DNA from: Xanthobacteraceae bacterium 501b
GTDB taxonomy: Bacteria; Pseudomonadota; Alphaproteobacteria; Rhizobiales; Xanthobacteraceae
Direction: 5' to 3'
Length of the DNA: 64,000 bases
NCBI GenBank assembly: GCA_000378025.1
Contig: KB899087.1
Span: 62,001-126,000 of the forward strand
Shown here: piece after piece, positions 60,654 through 64,000 of the stretch
Numbering within the stretch: position 1 is the first letter of the stretch
Layout of the letters: each line of letters begins with the position of its first letter
The notes under the pieces: generated by a model
What the model was told of the DNA's origin: nothing
Database searches by the model: none
What the model saw: the letters and a program-made list of their open reading frames with translations, nothing else
Program-made: the position numbers and the translations under genes

Positions 60654-60696
60654 ACGTCATCCTGAGGTGCGAGCCAGCGAGCCTCGAAGGATGGTC
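60654..60696 (-). repeat. REP-like palindrome R2, right after the GIY-YIG stop
   Basis: Inverted copy starting ACGTCATCCTGAGGTGCGAG. It ends 12 bp from the stop codon of the nuclease gene and matches the reverse complement of R3 except for a single-base indel. Confidence 0.82.
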
Positions 60697-60708
60697 GCAC
60701 AAGCGGCA

Positions 60709-61002
60709 CTATTTGCGCAGAGACGGCCGCCGCGCGGCCCCTCGCACCGTCTCCCAGTCGCCACGGATGAGGGCTTCTTTCTTGAGCCGGCTCCGCCCCT
60801 TGACCTGCCGTTCGGCGGCGATGGCATCGGTGATGCGCTCGAACGCTTCCGACCAGACCAGCGTTACCGGCCGGCGCCGAAACGTGTAGCCGGGATAGCT
60901 GCCGCTATGGTGCTCGGCGAGGCGCTTTTCCAATGCGCCGCTGGTTGAGCCGACATAGAGCGAACCGTCGGCGCAGCGAAGCATATAGACGAACGCACCC
61001 AT
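60709..61002 (-). CDS. Single-domain GIY-YIG nuclease
   Basis: A 97-residue protein consisting only of a GIY-YIG nuclease domain (UPF0213/YhbQ-like). The signature is spread over FVYMLRCADGSLYVGST (V5-Y6-M7 and Y16-V17-G18). The catalytic arginine is R27 in EKRLAEH and the metal-binding glutamate E64 in AAERQVKG; these assignments follow the family pattern. GGGAGAGAAG precedes ATG 61002. The gene is tightly enclosed by inverted REP-like palindromes, 11-12 bp from each end, with more copies outside. Family members cleave DNA, some branched or single-stranded. The cassette-like setting suggests an association with the repeats. Confidence 0.85.
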   Translation of the reverse strand: MGAFVYMLRCADGSLYVGSTSGALEKRLAEHHSGSYPGYTFRRRPVTLVWSEAFERITDAIAAERQVKGRSRLKKEALIRGDWETVRGAARRPSLRK

Positions 61003-61013
61003 CTTCTCTCCCG

Positions 61014-61060
61014 GATGACCATCCTTCGAGGCTCGCTGTGCTCGCACCTCAGGATGACGT
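61014..61060 (+). repeat. REP-like palindrome R3, directly before the GIY-YIG gene
   Basis: Begins GATGACCATCCTTCGAGGCT. It lies 11 bp upstream of the nuclease start, next to its ribosome-binding site, so the transcript leader can fold into this hairpin. It is an inverted partner of R2. Confidence 0.82.
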
Positions 61061-61092
61061 TGTGCGGGGGGAAGGCAAGGGACGTGGAAGAC

Positions 61093-61134
61093 CCTCCTTC
61101 GAGGCCCGGCGATGCCGGGCACCTCAGGATGATG
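61093..61134 (+). repeat. REP-like palindrome R4 (divergent core)
   Basis: Shares the outer arms (CTCCTTCGAGG and CACCTCAGGATGA) with R1 and R3, but the loop region reads CCCGGCGATGCCGGG, itself a perfect GC inverted repeat. The partial copy at 60585 ends in the same GCCGGGCACCTCAGGATGA. Confidence 0.75.
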
Positions 61135-61176
61135 GCGCGTTGGTGGATGACGACGTGATGAACTCCTTAAGGAGCC

Positions 61177-61221
61177 ACGTCATCCTGAGGTGCGAGCGCA
61201 GCGAGCCTCGAAGGATGGTCG
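61177..61221 (-). repeat. REP-like palindrome R5
   Basis: Inverted copy starting ACGTCATCCTGAGGTGCGAG and ending CTCGAAGGATGGTCG, the outer partner of R1. It ends 25 bp before the rhodanese stop codon and could serve as that operon's transcript end. Confidence 0.8.
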
Positions 61222-61245
61222 TCCGGGCACATGTCGCCCACCCGC

Positions 61246-61641
61246 TCAGCCCTTCGCCACCACCGTCTCAACCGGCTCGCCGGCCGCCTTCCATGCGGTG
61301 AAGCCGCCCTTGAGGTGGCAGAGCTTTTCGAGCCCCATTTCCTGCGCCGTCTTCGTCGCCAGCGCCGAACGCCAGCCGAGCGAGCAGAAGAAGACGAAGC
61401 GCTTGTCCTCGGCAAAAATCGGCTTGGCGTAGGGGCTTTCCGGGTCGATCCAGAATTCCAGCAGGCCGCGCGGGCAGGAGAAGGCGCCTGGTATGGTGCC
61501 TTCGCGCTCGCGCTCGCGCGGGTCGCGCAGATCGACGAAGACCACGTCGTCCGCGCCGTGCAGGCTCGCGGCTTCCGCCACGTCGATCGCCGGAACCACG
61601 GCCTCGGCCTCAGCGAGCAGCTGCTTGTAGCCCTTCTTCAT
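61246..61641 (-). CDS. Rhodanese-like domain protein
   Basis: A 131-residue single rhodanese domain. After an N-terminal helix, VVFVDLRDPRERE matches the first CH2-type motif. The active-site loop is FFCSLGWRSALA with the persulfide cysteine C86, and GLEKLCHLKGGFTAWKAAG is the terminal helix-turn. It could transfer sulfane sulfur or act as a sulfur carrier. It is encoded 22 bp below ispG, probably co-transcribed, which may link it to Fe-S supply for that enzyme; this is speculation. GGAG precedes ATG 61641. Confidence 0.88.
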   Translation of the reverse strand: MKKGYKQLLAEAEAVVPAIDVAEAASLHGADDVVFVDLRDPREREREGTIPGAFSCPRGLLEFWIDPESPYAKPIFAEDKRFVFFCSLGWRSALATKTAQEMGLEKLCHLKGGFTAWKAAGEPVETVVAKG

Positions 61642-61673
61642 CGCGCTTACTCCGCTATCGCGCTTACTCCGCC
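61640..61673. repeat. 17-bp tandem duplication at the ispG/rhodanese junction
   Basis: ATCGCGCTTACTCCGCT is followed at once by a copy differing only in the last base. The right copy contains the ispG stop codon; the left copy carries the start-proximal ribosome-binding sequence of the rhodanese gene. Confidence 0.8.
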
Positions 61674-62977
61674 GCGTCGATGCCCTGCGCCGGGGCCTTG
61701 CCTGAGACGCCGAAGCGGCGCTCGACATAGTCCTCGACGATCTTCTTGAAATCTTCGCGCAGGCTCGGCCCGCGCAGCGTCATCGCCTTCTTGCCGTCGA
61801 GATAGACCGGGGCGGTGGGGAATTCGCCGGTGCCGGGCAGCGAGATGCCGATATCGGCGTGCTTGCTCTCACCCGGTCCGTTGACGATGCAGCCCATGAC
61901 CGCGACGTTCAGCGTCTCGACGCCGGGATAGGTCTTCTTCCATTCCGGCATCGAGGTGCGGATGAAGTCCTGCACCTCAAAGGCCAGTTCCTGGAAGGTG
62001 GTGGAGGTGGTGCGCCCGCAGCCGGGGCAGGCGGCGACCAGCGGCACGAAGGTGCGCAGGCCCATGGTCTGCAGCATTTCCTGCGCCACCGTCACCTCGC
62101 GGGTGCGGTCGCCGCCGGGCTCGGGGGTGAGCGAGACGCGGATGGTGTCGCCAATGCCTTGCTGGAGTAGCACGCCCATCGCGGCGGTGGAGGCGACGAT
62201 GCCCTTCGACCCCATGCCCGCCTCGGTGAGGCCGAGATGCAGCGCGTAATCGGCGCGCCGCGCCAGCTCGGCATAGACGGTGATGAGGTCCTGCACCGCC
62301 GAGACCTTGGCGGAAAGGATGATCTGGTCGCGCGGCAGCCCGATCTCCTCGGCCAGCGCGGCCGAGAGCAGGGCTGAGCGCACCAGCGCCTCGCGGGTGA
62401 CGGCGCGCGCCTGCGCCGGGTTCGGCAGCTTCGCGTTCTCATCCATCAGCGCGGTGAGCAGATCGTCGTCGAGCGAGCCCCAATTGGCACCGATGCGCAC
62501 CGGCTTGGCGTAGCGGATCGCCTGCTCGACGATGGTCGCGAAATGACGGTCGCGCTTCTGCCCGAAGCCGACATTGCCGGGATTGATCCGGTACTTGTCC
62601 AGCGCCTGCGCGCAGTCCGGGTACTTGGTCAGCAGCAGGTGGCCATTGTAGTGGAAGTCGCCGACGATCGGGGTGTCGAGCCCCATCTTCAGCAGGCGTT
62701 CCTTGATCGCGGGCACGGCGGCGGCGGCCTCGTCGCGGTCGACCGTGATGCGCACGATCTCCGAGCCGGCGCGGGCGAGCGCGGCGATCTGCCGGGCGGT
62801 GCCCTCGGCATCGGCGGTGTCGGTATTGGTCATCGACTGCACGACCACAGGCGCGCCGCCGCCCACCATGACGCTGCCGACCTTGACGGCGACCGTCGCG
62901 CGGCGCGGCGCAGGGCCGGCGGCCTCCAGATCCGGGGCGACGACGGGGGCAGGGGAAAGGGCGTCCATGGCGTTCAT
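61664..62977 (-). CDS. ispG: 4-hydroxy-3-methylbut-2-enyl diphosphate synthase
   Basis: A 437-residue Fe-S enzyme of the MEP isoprenoid pathway, converting MEcPP to HMBPP. The TIM-barrel part has [23 protein letters not shown] and [10 protein letters not shown]. The C-terminal Fe-S domain has CPGCGRTTS and [12 protein letters not shown], supplying the three cysteine and one glutamate cluster ligands. Length and motifs are those of bacterial IspG. ATG 62977 is preferred; ATG 62968 is three codons later. The gene overlaps no neighbour and precedes the rhodanese. Confidence 0.95.
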   Translation of the reverse strand: MNAMDALSPAPVVAPDLEAAGPAPRRATVAVKVGSVMVGGGAPVVVQSMTNTDTADAEGTARQIAALARAGSEIVRITVDRDEAAAAVPAIKERLLKMGLDTPIVGDFHYNGHLLLTKYPDCAQALDKYRINPGNVGFGQKRDRHFATIVEQAIRYAKPVRIGANWGSLDDDLLTALMDENAKLPNPAQARAVTREALVRSALLSAALAEEIGLPRDQIILSAKVSAVQDLITVYAELARRADYALHLGLTEAGMGSKGIVASTAAMGVLLQQGIGDTIRVSLTPEPGGDRTREVTVAQEMLQTMGLRTFVPLVAACPGCGRTTSTTFQELAFEVQDFIRTSMPEWKKTYPGVETLNVAVMGCIVNGPGESKHADIGISLPGTGEFPTAPVYLDGKKAMTLRGPSLREDFKKIVEDYVERRFGVSGKAPAQGIDAAE

Positions 62978-63062
62978 CGTCCGGGGACCAGGGTCGTGCT
63001 TTGGGAGCGCAGCGTGCGGCAGGGGGTAAGCCGGCGCGGGCGGGGCGTCAACGGGCCGGGGC

Positions 63063-63659
63063 TCAACGCACCGCCTCGGCATGGGTGTGGGGATGGGGGT
63101 GGTCGTGTCCCACTTCCCGCGCGTCGCTTGCGGCGGCTTCGGCCCCGGCGGCGGTGCGGCATTTGGCGCAGGTGCCGGCGATCTCGATGACAGGGGTGCG
63201 CGGGGTGAAGCCGGCCGCCCGCGTCGCCCAGGCGAGGTCGCGGCCGATGGCGTGCGAGGCGACTTCCGCCGTCACGCCGCAGCTCTCGCAGATGAGGAAC
63301 ACGATGACGTCGTCGGGGCCATGTTCGCGCCCACAGACGAGATAGGCGTTGCGGCTCTCGATGCGGTGGGCCAGCCCCTCGCTCACCAGGAAATCCAGCG
63401 CCCGATACACCGACATCGGCGCCGGCTTCTCGCCGGACGCGCCGAGGCGTTCCACCAGATCATAGGCGCCGAGCGGGGTGTGGCTGTCGGCCAGAACCTC
63501 CAGCACGCGCCGGCGCAGCGGGGTGAGCCGCGCGCCGCTGCGGGCGCAGCTTTCCTCGAAGCGGGCGATGGCGCCGGCGACGCAGGCGGCATGGTCGTGG
63601 TCGTGACCATGGTGGTCATGCCCGTGCGGGCCGGCGGGCGGGGGAGAAGAGGTCGACAT
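63063..63659 (-). CDS. zur: Fur-family zinc uptake regulator with His-rich ends
   Basis: A 198-residue Fur-superfamily repressor. The DNA-binding winged helix spans about 38-100 ([25 protein letters not shown], then [17 protein letters not shown]). The dimerisation domain has the structural-zinc cysteines ICESCG and TCAKC. Histidine-rich extensions occur at the N-terminus ([13 protein letters not shown], about 13-25) and the C-terminus ([12 protein letters not shown]), unusual in length for Zur. It most likely represses the zinc-import operon at 47935, where two matching dyads occur. Its own upstream region shows no clear box. Confidence 0.9.
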   Translation of the reverse strand: MSTSSPPPAGPHGHDHHGHDHDHAACVAGAIARFEESCARSGARLTPLRRRVLEVLADSHTPLGAYDLVERLGASGEKPAPMSVYRALDFLVSEGLAHRIESRNAYLVCGREHGPDDVIVFLICESCGVTAEVASHAIGRDLAWATRAAGFTPRTPVIEIAGTCAKCRTAAGAEAAASDAREVGHDHPHPHTHAEAVR

Positions 63660-63876
63660 GGGGGGAATATAGCGCTTGCCCGGTCACGGCGCCATGACGC
63701 GGCGCCAAGACGCTGAGTCATGACGCCATGACGCGGAAATGCGGCAGGTGCCGGTGGACAGCGGCCCCGGGTCATAAAAGTCTCGTCGCCATAAGCCACT
63801 TTCCGGCCGCCGCGCCCTTGTGACGCTCCGGGAGCCGGAGCAGGATAAGGTGGCTGGGTAGTTTAGTGGGGGTAAC

Positions 63877-64000
63877 ATGCAGGTTCTCAAATTCCTTTTC
63901 GTCGCCGCGCTCGCTCTGCCCTTGGCGGCGTGTTTTGAAGGCCCCGCCGGGCCGGCCGGCCCGGCGGGAGCCAAGGGCGAGGCTGGGGTGGCGGGAGTTG
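63877..64000 (+). CDS. Collagen-like repeat lipoprotein, 5' end only
   Basis: The last 124 bases encode the start of a lipoprotein. A short signal with lipobox LAAC (acylated Cys at about residue 19) is followed at once by Gly-x-y triplets (GPAGPAGPAGAKGEAG). The frame is still open at the window edge. GTGGGGGTAAC precedes the ATG. Such proteins form collagen-like triple helices at the cell envelope. The length and the C-terminal domain are unknown. Confidence 0.8.
   Translation, partial: MQVLKFLFVAALALPLAACFEGPAGPAGPAGAKGEAGVAGV

Larger units (their letters stand above)
60376..60708. other. Repeat-rich intergenic region
   Basis: No gene recognised in these 333 bp between asd and the GIY-YIG gene. 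It contains palindromic repeat copies R1 (60484-60530) and R2 (60654-60696) and a partial copy (60585-60606) ending in the shared CACCTCAGGATGACG. Confidence 0.6.

Noticed and set aside
60484-61221. Repeated units resembling a CRISPR array
   Set aside because: The units alternate in orientation, are unevenly spaced, differ in core sequence and enclose a gene. There are no regular spacers and no cas genes. REP-like palindromes explain them.
1-64000. tRNA, rRNA or riboswitch elements
   Set aside because: I looked for cloverleaf T-loop signatures (such as GGTTCGA) and for thiamine, cobalamin and zinc leader motifs. I found no convincing full structure, though a covariance-model scan would be needed to exclude them.

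Overview
The window reads as a stretch of a G+C-rich alphaproteobacterial chromosome, most likely Hyphomicrobiales (Rhizobiales). A Xanthobacteraceae-like genome (Ancylobacter, Starkeya, Xanthobacter) is my best guess from gene content and the intergenic palindromes, but I could not test this by search. Genes are tightly packed, with many ATGA, GTGA or TGATG stop/start overlaps, so most belong to operons. No rRNA, tRNA, insertion sequence or CRISPR array was recognised.

Layout. (1) 1-7352: a surface-glycan locus with a partial glycosyltransferase on the minus strand and four overlapping plus-strand genes (GT32-like, GT4, a tandem GT4-GT4 protein, and a coiled-coil/GT25-like protein). (2) 7450-21121: a sugar/sugar-acid catabolic island. 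It holds a mutarotase-like protein, two SDRs, an SMP-30 lactonase, two enolase-superfamily dehydratases and a fumarylacetoacetase-family hydrolase. Together these could form a non-phosphorylating route from an aldose to pyruvate plus an aldehyde or hydroxyacid. It also has an FCD-type GntR regulator, a complete PotDABC-like importer, and a polar-amino-acid-type binding protein with one permease but no ATPase. (3) 21219-31877: a second catabolic operon under a UTRA-type GntR regulator. It encodes an SDR, DhaK-DhaL kinase, FGGY kinase, DhnA/LsrF-type aldolase, zinc alcohol dehydrogenase and RbsCAB-like importer, and looks like polyol or ketose uptake, oxidation, phosphorylation and aldol cleavage. 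(4) 32226-36938: a patchwork with a radC remnant, a Tat-exported amine oxidase, a decayed copy of an inhibitor-gene segment, an A+T-richer two-gene glycan island and a tandem-domain Inh-type protease inhibitor. (5) 36951-47104: a hydroxyacid dehydrogenase, a MarR regulator, then two divergent operons. One encodes an NMT1/THI5-type ABC importer, cytosine-deaminase-like amidohydrolase, FAD oxidase and flavodoxin-fold reductase. The other encodes RidA, creatininase-family and Ldh-family proteins. They look like a catabolic module for an N-heterocyclic or amide substrate of unknown identity.

(6) 47168-64000: housekeeping genes (ppa, asd, ispG) and a zinc-homeostasis theme. Two matching 13-bp dyads, probably Zur boxes, precede a small histidine-rich membrane protein followed by znuC, znuB and znuA, then a CobW/COG0523 GTPase and a WD40 protein. 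Further on are a ZevAB-like pair (DUF1007 plus NicO permease) and a Zur repressor with histidine-rich ends. This part also has a large autotransporter, an acetoacetate decarboxylase, a rhodanese, and the start of a collagen-like lipoprotein gene at the window edge.

The most unusual structure is at 60654-61060. A 97-residue GIY-YIG nuclease gene is bracketed, 11-12 bp from its start and stop codons, by a nearly identical inverted pair of about 43-bp REP-like palindromes, with further copies outside. It looks like a minimal nuclease-plus-palindrome cassette analogous to RAYT/REP systems. Other points of note are a shared A+T-rich dyad at three promoter regions of the sugar-acid island, two near-identical 37-bp repeats bordering the 27-kb catabolic block, and the histidine-rich leader gene of the zinc operon.
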